Positions 55,101 to 61,974 of a stretch of 64,000 nt of DNA are shown in pieces. This DNA comes from CAZYSK01 sp964649415 (GTDB taxonomy: Bacteria; Chloroflexota; Anaerolineae; B4-G1). How positions within the stretch are numbered: the first letter of the stretch is position 1; each line of letters starts with the position of its first letter. The notes beneath the pieces are model-generated. The model had not been told where the DNA came from. It saw only the letters and a list, made by a program, of their open reading frames with translations, and did no database searches. The stretch covers positions 1 to 64,000 of the forward strand of contig CAZYSK010000027.1 of the NCBI GenBank assembly GCA_964649415.1, read 5' to 3'. A program made the position numbers and the translations under genes.

Positions 55101-56704
55101 CCCTCTAGCCGGCGGCGGGTCTGCTCCGCCCCGCGCCGCTCGGACAGCCACTCCTGCAGCGCCGGCCAGCCCGCGATCAGCGACTCGTGGGCGATGTCCA
55201 CCCGCCGGCCCACGCCCCCCTCCCCGCCGCTCAGCGTCAGCATCCGGTGGTCCGCCAGGTGCTCTAGCGTGCGATCAAACACCCCCGCCCCCTCACCCGC
55301 CACGCGCAGCGCCCTCACCGGCTGCTGGCGGCGGGTGTCGGCCCGCCCCTCCCCGAACTGCACCAGGCGCAGGAAGATGCGGCGGGCGATGGCCTGTTGC
55401 TCCGGCGTCAGACCGGCCAGCGCGGCATCGGCGCGGCGCGCCATCGCCACCTGCAGGCCCGTGCGCTCCGGAGCCCCATACGCGCCACGGGGCAGAACCA
55501 GCGCCTCGTAGGCGCGCAGCGGCAGGAAGCGCCGCTCCACCCGCTCCCACAGCAGCACCAGCGTCTCCTGCACCAGCGGCAGCACCCCCGGCTCCCGGCC
55601 CGCGTCCGCCACCAGCCGCTCCACCAGGGCGCTCTCCACGAACACCCCCGCGTCCTCCGCCGGGCGCACGATGGCCTGGCGAAGACCATCCTCGTCCAGG
55701 GGCAACACCTCAAAGCGGTGCGCCTGGATCTCCGGCCACAGGGGACAGGCCATCAAGTCGGGGTAGAAGTCCGCCCGCACGGTCAGCACCACGTAGCAGT
55801 TGGGGGTCTCGGCCAGCCGCAGCAGGGCTTGCTGGAAGGGTTCCACGTCCGAGCGGGCGAGCGTGAACAGCTCCTCGAATTGATCGGCCACCAGTAGAAG
55901 GCGCTTGTTCGTGGTTCGTAGTGAGGCACGCAGGTCCGCCGAACGGACGTCCGAGGTTCGTAGTGAGGCACGCAGGTCTGCCGGAGTGCCGTCCAGCGCG
56001 GCCGAAAGGGCCGCCAGCGGCGCCTCGCCGGGGCGCAACGCGCGCACCAGCCAGTCCCCAGAGCCGAAGAGCCCGCTCTCGCGCAGCGCCGGCACCAGCC
56101 CCGCAAAGACCAGCGACGACTTGCCGCTCCCCGAGGGACCAATGACCGTCACGAACGGGTGGAGGCGCAGCCGCTCCAGTAGCTCACGCACCTCCTCGTC
56201 GCGACCGAAGAAGCGGGCGCTGTCGGCCTCGCTGAAGGGCACCATGCCGGGGTAAGGGCAGGGGGGCCTGGGCGCTGGACCGGGCACCGGGCGCTGCAGC
56301 TCGCCGCAGAGGCGCTCCACGACCGCCGACCATCGGGTGGCGTCGGTGGCGTCGAGCGCGGTGAGCATCGCCAGGCGGGGCGGCAGATCGACCGGATCAA
56401 GAACGAAGGGAATCACCGGCCAGGTGGCGGTCTCCAGGCCGTAGGACTGGGCCAGGAGGTCGGTGAACTGGGTGAAGCCCTCGGCCAGGTACGCGGGGGA
56501 GAGGACGAGCAACGTGCGCCGGCTCTCCCGGACCGCGCGCTCGAACTCCAGCAGGCACGGTACGCCCAGGGCGAAGGCGGCCTCGGAGTGGCAACGCACG
56601 CCGGCCTGCGTCAGACCGTCGAGCAGGTAGCCCTCCACCCAAGCGCGGTCGGCATCGGCGTAGGAGATGAACAGATCGTGGGTGCATCCAGTTTCCGCGG
56701 TCAT
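52187..56704 (-). CDS. TIR - nSTAND NTPase - TM - 16 WD40 receptor (A)
   Basis: 1505 residues, paralogue of receptor B. TIR 9-140 with Thr81 at the catalytic Glu site. nSTAND1 NTPase with Walker A IGPSGSGKSS at 188-197 and Walker B LLLVADQFEELF at 269-280. TM helix about 598-618 followed by a long Ala/Gln/Glu coiled coil (about 625-740), then 16 WD40-type repeats (AFSPDGRWVASGS...TARVWEAATG units), and a tail EEWGMYFRDQPYRCTC. TIR and NTPase are very similar to B, but the WD40 repeats are of a different type, so the sensor halves have distinct origins. A 28-residue tandem duplication (ADLRASLRT twice) precedes Walker B. ATG at 56704 after a GGTGGGGG site. Confidence 0.9.
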   Translation of the reverse strand: MTAETGCTHDLFISYADADRAWVEGYLLDGLTQAGVRCHSEAAFALGVPCLLEFERAVRESRRTLLVLSPAYLAEGFTQFTDLLAQSYGLETATWPVIPFVLDPVDLPPRLAMLTALDATDATRWSAVVERLCGELQRPVPGPAPRPPCPYPGMVPFSEADSARFFGRDEEVRELLERLRLHPFVTVIGPSGSGKSSLVFAGLVPALRESGLFGSGDWLVRALRPGEAPLAALSAALDGTPADLRASLRTSDVRSADLRASLRTTNKRLLLVADQFEELFTLARSDVEPFQQALLRLAETPNCYVVLTVRADFYPDLMACPLWPEIQAHRFEVLPLDEDGLRQAIVRPAEDAGVFVESALVERLVADAGREPGVLPLVQETLVLLWERVERRFLPLRAYEALVLPRGAYGAPERTGLQVAMARRADAALAGLTPEQQAIARRIFLRLVQFGEGRADTRRQQPVRALRVAGEGAGVFDRTLEHLADHRMLTLSGGEGGVGRRVDIAHESLIAGWPALQEWLSERRGAEQTRRRLEGKAAEWVRLGRGAGGLLDEVELLEAERWLDSPDAAELGTGEALPALVDASRDAQEEAAEQQRRATRFRLGALGAIAALVIVALVIGLWSARRNAANLEAIADRESQLAQQQQDAAATAQAYAIEQRQLAEAEATARAEAVAAQETAETERDRADRQAQIALARQLAAQAEQAREQGIRLLPRSVLLAAESLRSAPTLEGDQALRRGLALLPVTQVKDGAEARGAAFSPDGRWVASGDSVGTARVWEARTGREVARVEHEHEIWGVAFSPDGRLVASLGCVRYGPPEGDMRVWEAATGQEIFRVPHWDRGAVAFSPDGRWVVSRDEDGAARVWEATTGQQVPWLEDEDLRYPLVFSPDGRWAASMGGSDIVRVWDVATGEAVARLEHEGVADFDFSPKGWWLVSVGWDDERWQDTVRVWDTRSWEEDTRMEQNDVVAVVFSPDGRQMALGGDGTDSPGEIQVWGRYMAWGRVARIELEAEVRAVTFSPDGRWVASGSMDGTVQVWDAATGEEVGRLTHEDEVRSVAFSPDGQWLASASSDGTARVWDAPPGGQVVRHAGGGAMALSPDGKRIVSAGGEDVVQVWEASTGDAMAQMVQYGALLDVAFSPDGQWVASASGVVPDGPGEVRVWEAATGGEVARMAHELPVWAVDFSPDGQRLASASGAWRGFSGEVRVWDISAALTTGAGVGEEVARMVHDAAVWAVAFSPDGQWLASGGDNTARVWETATGEEIARMEHRETVVAVDFSPDGRWVASGSREWLGVRGDRGEVRVWEAATGQEVARMDHEDADVGDSDRASAYASGVYVVAFSPDGRWVASGSGSTEGGSGKAQVWEAATGREVARMDVEHSVRALAFSPDGRWLASGSADNTVRVWEAATGEEVARMAHEDEVGLVAFSPDGQWLASGGWDGTTRVWLWRPEDLIAQACGRLTRNLTLEEWGMYFRDQPYRCTCPDLPPGEDTPLDACPEENQP
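55905..55981. repeat. Short tandem duplication before Walker B in receptor A
   Basis: GTAGTGAGGCACGCAGGTC occurs twice, 44 bases apart, with a GTCCGCCGAACGGAC palindrome between. It is at the same linker as the element cluster of receptor B. Confidence 0.85.
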
Positions 56705-56888
56705 CGCCACCCCCACCAGGAGGTCTCATCCCGAAAAGCCCGAAAGGCAAATCGACAGCGTCAGCGACCGTGTAGGACCATCTCCGGGGCGATCCGACCT
56801 TCCCGCTCGTGCCTCGGGCTCCCGGAAAGCGCCGAGGCATGCTGCACGCACTGCGCCCTGGGACAGGCCAGCGCGAATCCTGCGCCAC

Positions 56889-56917
56889 AGTATAGCATAC
56901 CCCCGATTGCAGCGCAA
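56889..56917 (-). promoter_or_regulatory. Promoter of the TIR-STAND/caspase operon
   Basis: Minus strand: TTGCGC (56917-56912), 17-base spacer, TATACT (56894-56889). The leader of about 180 bases contains a stable TGCCTCGG/CCGAGGCA hairpin near 56806-56838. Confidence 0.65.
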
Positions 56918-56947
56918 AAGGAGGGTCACGCCCCCACGAGGCGACGC

Positions 56948-56976
56948 TTGACAACCCGGCAGAGCACTTGTACACT
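56948..56976 (+). promoter_or_regulatory. Promoter of the Cys-rich lipoprotein gene
   Basis: Perfect TTGACA (56948-56953), 17-base spacer, TACACT (56971-56976), divergent from the receptor operon promoter. Confidence 0.75.
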
Positions 56977-57003
56977 CTGCCGAGTCAAAGGAGGAAGTTG
57001 GCT

Positions 57004-58294
57004 ATGTATCCTGAGAAGGACGAAAGGAAGAAGAAGAGACGGAATCCGGTGATGCTGGCGACCACAGCGCTACTGCTGGCCGCATCGCTGGCTTGCGAGA
57101 CGCTCAGAGGTCCCAAGACGCCTATGCCGGTCTGCACACCACCGCCCTGTGGCCCGGACGANNNNNNNNNNNNNNNNNNNNNNNNNNNNNNNNNNNNNNN
57201 NNNNNNNNNNNNNNNNNNNNNNNNNNNNNNNNNNNNNNNNNNNNNNNNNNNNNNNNNNNNNGGTATACTACTGCCCCGGCGACTGTCCCGGCGGCTGTGG
57301 CACCATCTGTGTGACGGCTACCAAACCCACGCCCACTCCGCCACCCACGGATGCCCCCAGGCCGCTCTGCACACCGCCGCTCTGCGGCCCGGACGAGGTA
57401 TACTACTGCCCCGGCGACTGTCCCGGCGGCTGTGGCACCATCTGTGTGACGCCCACGCCGGCGCCGGCGACCGGCATCCTGGCGTTGACGCTTGGCACCT
57501 ACAGCGAGACGTACACGGAGGGCGAGCATCCCACGGTCTACGGCACGGTCACGCTTGGGGACGAACCGCTGGCCGGTGCGAGCCTATCGCTGGAGATGTC
57601 CGACGAGGCGGACACGCTGCTGTGGCAGACCGCGATCCAGAGCAGCGACGGCGGCAGCTTCATGATCCCCCTCACCTACGGCGACGAGATCCCCACGGGC
57701 TACAGCGGCCAACTGCGCGTGAGCGCGACCGTCACGCACGAAGGCGCAGAGGCCCGGGCCGAGACGACCTTCTCCTATGCCCCGCAGCCGGAATCCGCCG
57801 AAGGCTGCGAGCGACAGGCCTGGGGCTGGTTCCAGGGCGCGCTGGAACTGATGCCAGGCGTGCGGGACGAGATCGGCTGCCCGACCGAGGACCACCGGGA
57901 GTTGAATGCCGCCAGCCAAGACTTCGAGCGGGGCTATATGGTCTGGCGCGAAGACGAGCGGCTGACGTACGTGATCTGCGAGGGGAGCGGCTGGGAGAGC
58001 TACGCCGACCGGTGGCAACAGGGCATGCCAGAGCAGGATCCATCGTACGGGCCGCCGCCGGAGGGACTGATCCAGCCCAAGCGCGGGTTCGGCCTGGTAT
58101 GGCAGGAGAACCCGGCGGTGCGCGACGGCCTGGGGTGGGCCTTGAACGAGGAGCGGCAATGCGACCAGGCAGACGTCCAGAGATTCGAGCACGGGCTGAT
58201 GCTGGCGTGCACGAAAGACGTGGTCCCCAGGGCCAAGATCCACGTCTTCATCCTGTTCGACGACCATACCTACGACATCTACGCCCCACCGTAG
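57004..58294 (+). CDS. Cys-rich repeat lipoprotein, interrupted by an assembly gap
   Basis: The ATG at 57004 (AAGGAGG upstream) starts a lipoprotein signal: basic start, hydrophobic TTALLLAASLAC with Cys as lipobox. Mature sequence begins with CTPPPCGPDE. After the 100-N gap the coding continues in another frame to 58294, because the N length is a placeholder. The repeat CTPPLCGPDEVYYCPGDCP then GGCGTICVT appears at least twice, separated by a Thr/Pro linker, so the gap likely hides more copies. A beta-sandwich segment (about LGTYSETYTEGEHPTVYG) and a C-terminal region with three related WxxxENPxVRDxLG-like units follow. Expected location is the outer face of the membrane. Function unknown. 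Confidence 0.75.
57162..57261. other. Assembly gap of 100 N
   Basis: Exactly 100 N in the tandem Cys-rich repeat of the lipoprotein gene. True length unknown. Confidence 0.99.
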
Positions 58295-58333
58295 AGCGGA
58301 AGGCAGGGCTGGGCAGCGAATATCCAGGCATTC

Positions 58334-58362
58334 TTGACATAAATCCGGTTCGCTGGTATAAT
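58334..58362 (+). promoter_or_regulatory. Consensus sigma-70 promoter of the DEAD-box helicase
   Basis: Perfect TTGACA (58334-58339), 17-base spacer, perfect TATAAT (58357-58362). Transcription would start near 58369. Confidence 0.85.
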
Positions 58363-58397
58363 AGCCAGCGTTAGGTTAATCGGTCTGGCATCTCTCA

Positions 58398-58431
58398 CCG
58401 CTCCGGTTTAATGTAATCGGAGCGGTTTTTT
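58398..58431 (+). terminator. Intrinsic terminator in the helicase leader (likely attenuator)
   Basis: Perfect 8-bp stem CCGCTCCG (58398-58405) and CGGAGCGG (58418-58425), 12-base loop, then six T. It lies downstream of the promoter and upstream of the helicase start codon, so it would end transcripts after about 63 bases unless antiterminated. Confidence 0.8.
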
Positions 58432-58502
58432 GTAGGAACCAGACCCATACAGAATCACAGGTCAAGCACCTGTTCAGTCAAGTAGTACGACATAAGGAGT
58501 AT

Positions 58503-59729
58503 ATGCGTTTCACAGAGTTAGACATTAGCGTACCCCTGCAAAAGGCGATCAGCGCCTTGGGGTACGAAGAGACAACACCCATCCAGACCCAGGCGATCCC
58601 GCCCAGCTTGCAGGGTCACGACATCGTTGGCTGCGCCCAGACCGGCACCGGCAAGACGTTGGCCTTCGTTCTGCCCGCGTTGGAACACCTGCTGCAGAAG
58701 AACGGCAAGACCAAGAACCCTCGGGTCCTGGTCCTGGAGCCGACGCGCGAGCTGGTCATCCAGATCGCCGGGGAAACCCAGAAACTGGCCGCCCGTACAT
58801 CGCTGCGCACGGCTTCCGTATATGGCGGGGCAGGAATGAAGAAGCAGACCGACAGACTGCGCCGGGGCACCGACGTCATCGTCGCCACGCCCGGACGCCT
58901 GATGGATCACATGCGCCGCAAGAACGTGAACTTCAAGGACTTGCAGATCCTCGTCCTGGACGAGGCCGACCGGATGCTGGACATGGGCTTTCTACCCGAC
59001 ATCAAGCAAATCATCGGCCACATGCCCCGCCAGCGTCAGACGATGCTCTACTCGGCCACCATGCCTCCGGCGATCTCAGCCCTGGCTCGCCAGTTTCAGC
59101 ACGACCCGGTGAGTATCGAGATAGACGTAGCCCGTCCTCCCGAGGCGATTCACCAAGCCCTCTACCCGGTGCCTAAGCACCTCAAGACCGAGCTTCTCCT
59201 GGCCATCCTCGAGCAAATGGAAGTCGACAGTATGCTGGTCTTCACCAGAACCAAGCAACAAGCCGACATCGTCGCCCGGCACCTGCGCCAGACCCGGGTC
59301 GCCGTGGCTTGCATTCACGGGGATTTCAAACAGCGGGAGCGAATCGCCGCGCTGGAGGGGTTCCGGTCGGGCAAGCATCGCGTCCTGGTCGCCACCAACA
59401 TCGCCGCGCGGGGGTTGGACGTGGAGGGAATCTCACACGTGATCAACTACGACGTGCCGGAACACCCCGAGGATTACGTGCACCGCATCGGGCGCACCGC
59501 CCGTGCCGAGGCCGATGGCGACGCCATCACGCTCGTCACGCCTGAAGACGAGCGGTTAGTCTATCGCATCGAGTACCTGCTGGGCCGCAAGATCGAGCGC
59601 AAGAGCCTGCCGGGGTTCGACTACGACGTGCCAGCGCCTTCGTGGGCCAGGACCTCGGCCAAGACGCTGGTGCAGCGGGCCACCCAATCGCAGAATCTGG
59701 CCGACCGCTGGCGCTCTATGGGCTTCTGA
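58503..59729 (+). CDS. DEAD-box ATP-dependent RNA helicase, RhlE/CsdA type
   Basis: 408 residues. All core motifs are visible: Q-motif with TPIQTQAIP, Walker A AQTGTGKT, PTRELVIQ, TPGRLMDH, DEAD, SATMP, then ARGLDVEGI, HRIGRTARA. The C-terminal extension is short (about 40 residues), as in RhlE-like enzymes. Such helicases unwind structured RNA in ribosome assembly and cold adaptation. TAAGGAG precedes the ATG. The 140-base leader with its own terminator suggests control by attenuation, as might fit a cold-shock gene. Confidence 0.95.
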   Translation: MRFTELDISVPLQKAISALGYEETTPIQTQAIPPSLQGHDIVGCAQTGTGKTLAFVLPALEHLLQKNGKTKNPRVLVLEPTRELVIQIAGETQKLAARTSLRTASVYGGAGMKKQTDRLRRGTDVIVATPGRLMDHMRRKNVNFKDLQILVLDEADRMLDMGFLPDIKQIIGHMPRQRQTMLYSATMPPAISALARQFQHDPVSIEIDVARPPEAIHQALYPVPKHLKTELLLAILEQMEVDSMLVFTRTKQQADIVARHLRQTRVAVACIHGDFKQRERIAALEGFRSGKHRVLVATNIAARGLDVEGISHVINYDVPEHPEDYVHRIGRTARAEADGDAITLVTPEDERLVYRIEYLLGRKIERKSLPGFDYDVPAPSWARTSAKTLVQRATQSQNLADRWRSMGF

Positions 59730-59807
59730 GCGCTGCCTTCCGGGCGGGCACGCCAGACCCATCGCGCGCCCGCCCCGAGTGGGACGTCAGGGCAAGAGAC
59801 GCCCGTC

Positions 59808-60680
59808 TCATTCCCCCACCCGGTCCTCCCCGTCCGGGTCGGGCTCGCCTGCCGGCGGCTCGACCCGCTGCCCGGCCTCTGGCTCAGCGGCAGCGTAGGG
59901 CACGCTAGCATCGTGGATGGCCATCTGCGCCAGGGGCCTGTCGCTGCGCTGAATGACTCGGGAGATCGGGGGGTGCAGCACCTGCTCATAGCTCGTGCCC
60001 GGCTTGAGCCCGACCCGCGTCTCTACCTGTCGTCGCAGCAGCAGAAGCGCCCGGCGGAACCCCACCAGGACGGGGCTTGTGTCCCCACCATCCCGCAGCC
60101 CGTTGGTCAGTAGATCCAGGTGCTCCAACGCATCCTGCACAGCCCCGTCACGGAGCGCCCCCTCCACCTCACTCAGGCATTGATCCACCCAACCGGCGAA
60201 CAGACGCTCGTCTAGCTCTCCGGCGTCCTCACCCAGGCCCGCCGCCGACAAGACACGCCGCACGGCGGTCTTCAGGCCCGGCCAGCCCGGCTCCTCGGTA
60301 GCAGACCTGGTAGAAACGGTCCGACCGACGGAGCGAGCCAAGGCCACGTTGATGGCCTGGTTCAGGCTGGTGCCCTGTCGCCTGGCCTCCTCGACCAGCT
60401 CGCGGTGGAGCGAACGCGGCACCCGCACGACGAACTTGCCACTATAGTCCTCGTCGGGGCGCGGCTCGGGGATGGGGATGCCCTCCTCCAGCGCCACCTC
60501 CAGCCACAGCTCCATGGCCTCCCGGATCATGGCCAAAGCTTCCTCAGCCGTGTCCCCCTCGCTCATGCAACCGCGCAGCTCCTTGACGCGCACGAACCAG
60601 CCCGCGTCCTCAGGCTCATTGCGCAGCTCAATCGTATAGGGCAAACGCATGTAGTAGTCAACAGTCAGTCTCTCTTCCAC
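59808..60680 (-). CDS. hicB: HicB-family antitoxin with long C-terminal extension
   Basis: 290 residues from the GTG at 60680 (GAGGGAG upstream); the ATG at 60650 is an alternative without a site. Residues about 12-75 are the HicB RNase-H-like fold (LPYTIELRNEPEDAGWFV, LRGCMSEGDTAEEALAMI) and about 85-120 a ribbon-helix-helix-like DNA-binding segment (FVVRVPRSLHRELVEEARR, GTSLNQAINVALA). Typical HicB ends here. The extra about 170 residues are helical, acidic, with a Pro/Glu-rich end, and match nothing I know. It lies 45 bases after HicA and pairs with it. Confidence 0.85.
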   Translation of the reverse strand: MEERLTVDYYMRLPYTIELRNEPEDAGWFVRVKELRGCMSEGDTAEEALAMIREAMELWLEVALEEGIPIPEPRPDEDYSGKFVVRVPRSLHRELVEEARRQGTSLNQAINVALARSVGRTVSTRSATEEPGWPGLKTAVRRVLSAAGLGEDAGELDERLFAGWVDQCLSEVEGALRDGAVQDALEHLDLLTNGLRDGGDTSPVLVGFRRALLLLRRQVETRVGLKPGTSYEQVLHPPISRVIQRSDRPLAQMAIHDASVPYAAAEPEAGQRVEPPAGEPDPDGEDRVGE

Positions 60681-60725
60681 AGCTCCCTCACCCCTTTCCC
60701 GGCATCCCACGCAGCCAGCAGCCGC

Positions 60726-60965
60726 CTACTCGTCATCCACGAGCTCGTCCAGGATACCCAGAACCTCCTTGACCGCGGCCGGGCTGACGTGCGGCTTGCG
60801 CCTGGCAACGACGACAATCCGATTCCCTCGCACGTAGACGTGATGGCTGCCACTGACCCGCTTCAGCCGAAACCCGGTCCATTCCAACACCTTGTTGAGG
60901 TCTTCAAAACGCACACCCTTGACGTTGTTTCGTATCCTGGCGAGGAGTTTCTCCCGTTTGCCCAC
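60726..60965 (-). CDS. hicA: HicA-family mRNA interferase toxin
   Basis: 79 residues from the GTG at 60965 (GGAG 7 bases upstream). The dsRBD-like HicA fold is clear: EDLNKVLEWTGFRLKR, then the catalytic His in GSHHVYVRG. HicA cleaves mRNA. The upstream promoter carries direct repeats, a likely HicB operator. Confidence 0.85.
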   Translation of the reverse strand: MGKREKLLARIRNNVKGVRFEDLNKVLEWTGFRLKRVSGSHHVYVRGNRIVVVARRKPHVSPAAVKEVLGILDELVDDE

Positions 60966-60980
60966 GTCACTGCTCCATAG

Positions 60981-61010
60981 TATAGTACCACATATAGTAC
61001 TACTTGTCAA
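60981..61010 (-). promoter_or_regulatory. hicAB promoter with direct-repeat operator
   Basis: Minus strand: perfect TTGACA (61010-61005), 17-base spacer, TACTAT (60987-60982). TATAGTAC occurs twice (60981-60988 and 60993-61000), one turn apart, covering the -10 and spacer. Confidence 0.75.
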
Positions 61011-61081
61011 TAGCCATCACCACGCACAACTCGCCATTCGCTATTCGCCATTCGGCCCGTACGCCACCATCCCGACCACTT

Positions 61082-61861
61082 CTACGGCACCAACTGCCGG
61101 GCAATCGCGTCCATCACCTGGCGGGAGACGGCCCGATCCCGCGCGGCGCGGTCCGGCGGGAGCTGGGGCACGAAGGGCGGCCCGAAGGAGACGCGCAGCC
61201 GCCCATCGCGCTCCGCCACCCCGGCCGGCAGGACACTCAAGCCCGCCCTCACCAGGAGCGCCATGAACTCCCCGGTCCCCTCGGGCGGCTCGCCCAGGCC
61301 CCCGGGCACGTCGCGCCCCTCCGGGGCCAGGCCCACCATGCCGCCCTCCTGCGCCGCCCGGCGGGCCAATCGCACCGTCCGCCGCACCGCCAGGGCGCGC
61401 GCCTCGACCTCCCGAGGGTCGGGCGGCATAGGCGGCATGGGCACGAAGCCGTACACACGCGCCACCCGCTCGAAGGCCCAGCGCGTGAGCGGGGTCAACA
61501 CCCGCCGCCGCCAGGGACTCTCGGGGAAGGTCCACGCCGCCGTCATCACCCAGTGGATCTCAGGGTCGGCGCCGGGGGCCCGGTGGGCGGCCACCGCCGC
61601 CGAGATGGCCAGCGCCACCCACCAGGTATCGAAACCAGGCCGGCTGTAGTGGTTGCACGCCACCAGGCAAGGCGCGCGCGGGGGGACGTGATCGCCGCCC
61701 AGCACCCGGAGGCCGGGGCGCACGCCCGTCATCGCCACCCGCGCATCGCGCGCACAGGACCGGGGCCGCAGCGTCAGGCCCGCCCACAGCACGCCCCCCA
61801 GGAGGCGGAGGGGGAGCCGGTAGGTGGGCCAGTCGCTTTGGGGCGGGAGTTGTGGTATCAT
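61082..61861 (-). CDS. PlsC-like 1-acylglycerol-3-phosphate acyltransferase
   Basis: 259 residues. A CNHYSRPGFDTWW block corresponds to the acyltransferase NHxxxxD region, here with a longer spacing before the Asp, and GLAPEGRDVPGG matches the EGTR block. The N-terminus has a hydrophobic segment (LRLLGGVLWAGLTL). The family acylates lysophosphatidate in phospholipid synthesis. The unusual spacing leaves specificity open. The ATG at 61861 is chosen. A longer frame would pass through the palindrome at 61883-61909. Confidence 0.75.
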   Translation of the reverse strand: MIPQLPPQSDWPTYRLPLRLLGGVLWAGLTLRPRSCARDARVAMTGVRPGLRVLGGDHVPPRAPCLVACNHYSRPGFDTWWVALAISAAVAAHRAPGADPEIHWVMTAAWTFPESPWRRRVLTPLTRWAFERVARVYGFVPMPPMPPDPREVEARALAVRRTVRLARRAAQEGGMVGLAPEGRDVPGGLGEPPEGTGEFMALLVRAGLSVLPAGVAERDGRLRVSFGPPFVPQLPPDRAARDRAVSRQVMDAIARQLVP

Positions 61862-61882
61862 GCGGCCTGTTCTACCATAGAC

Positions 61883-61909
61883 GCCATGCCGGCAGGATGC
61901 CGGCGGTCC
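61883..61909. repeat. GCCGGCATCCTGCCGGC palindrome, copy 3
   Basis: Intergenic copy in inverted orientation, between the divergent PlsC-like and MFS genes. Confidence 0.8.
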
Positions 61910-61974
61910 ATTGTCGGCGGGAATCGTGGCATTGTGCAGCCTATTGTACCACGGCATCGAGGGAAGGAGCAACG

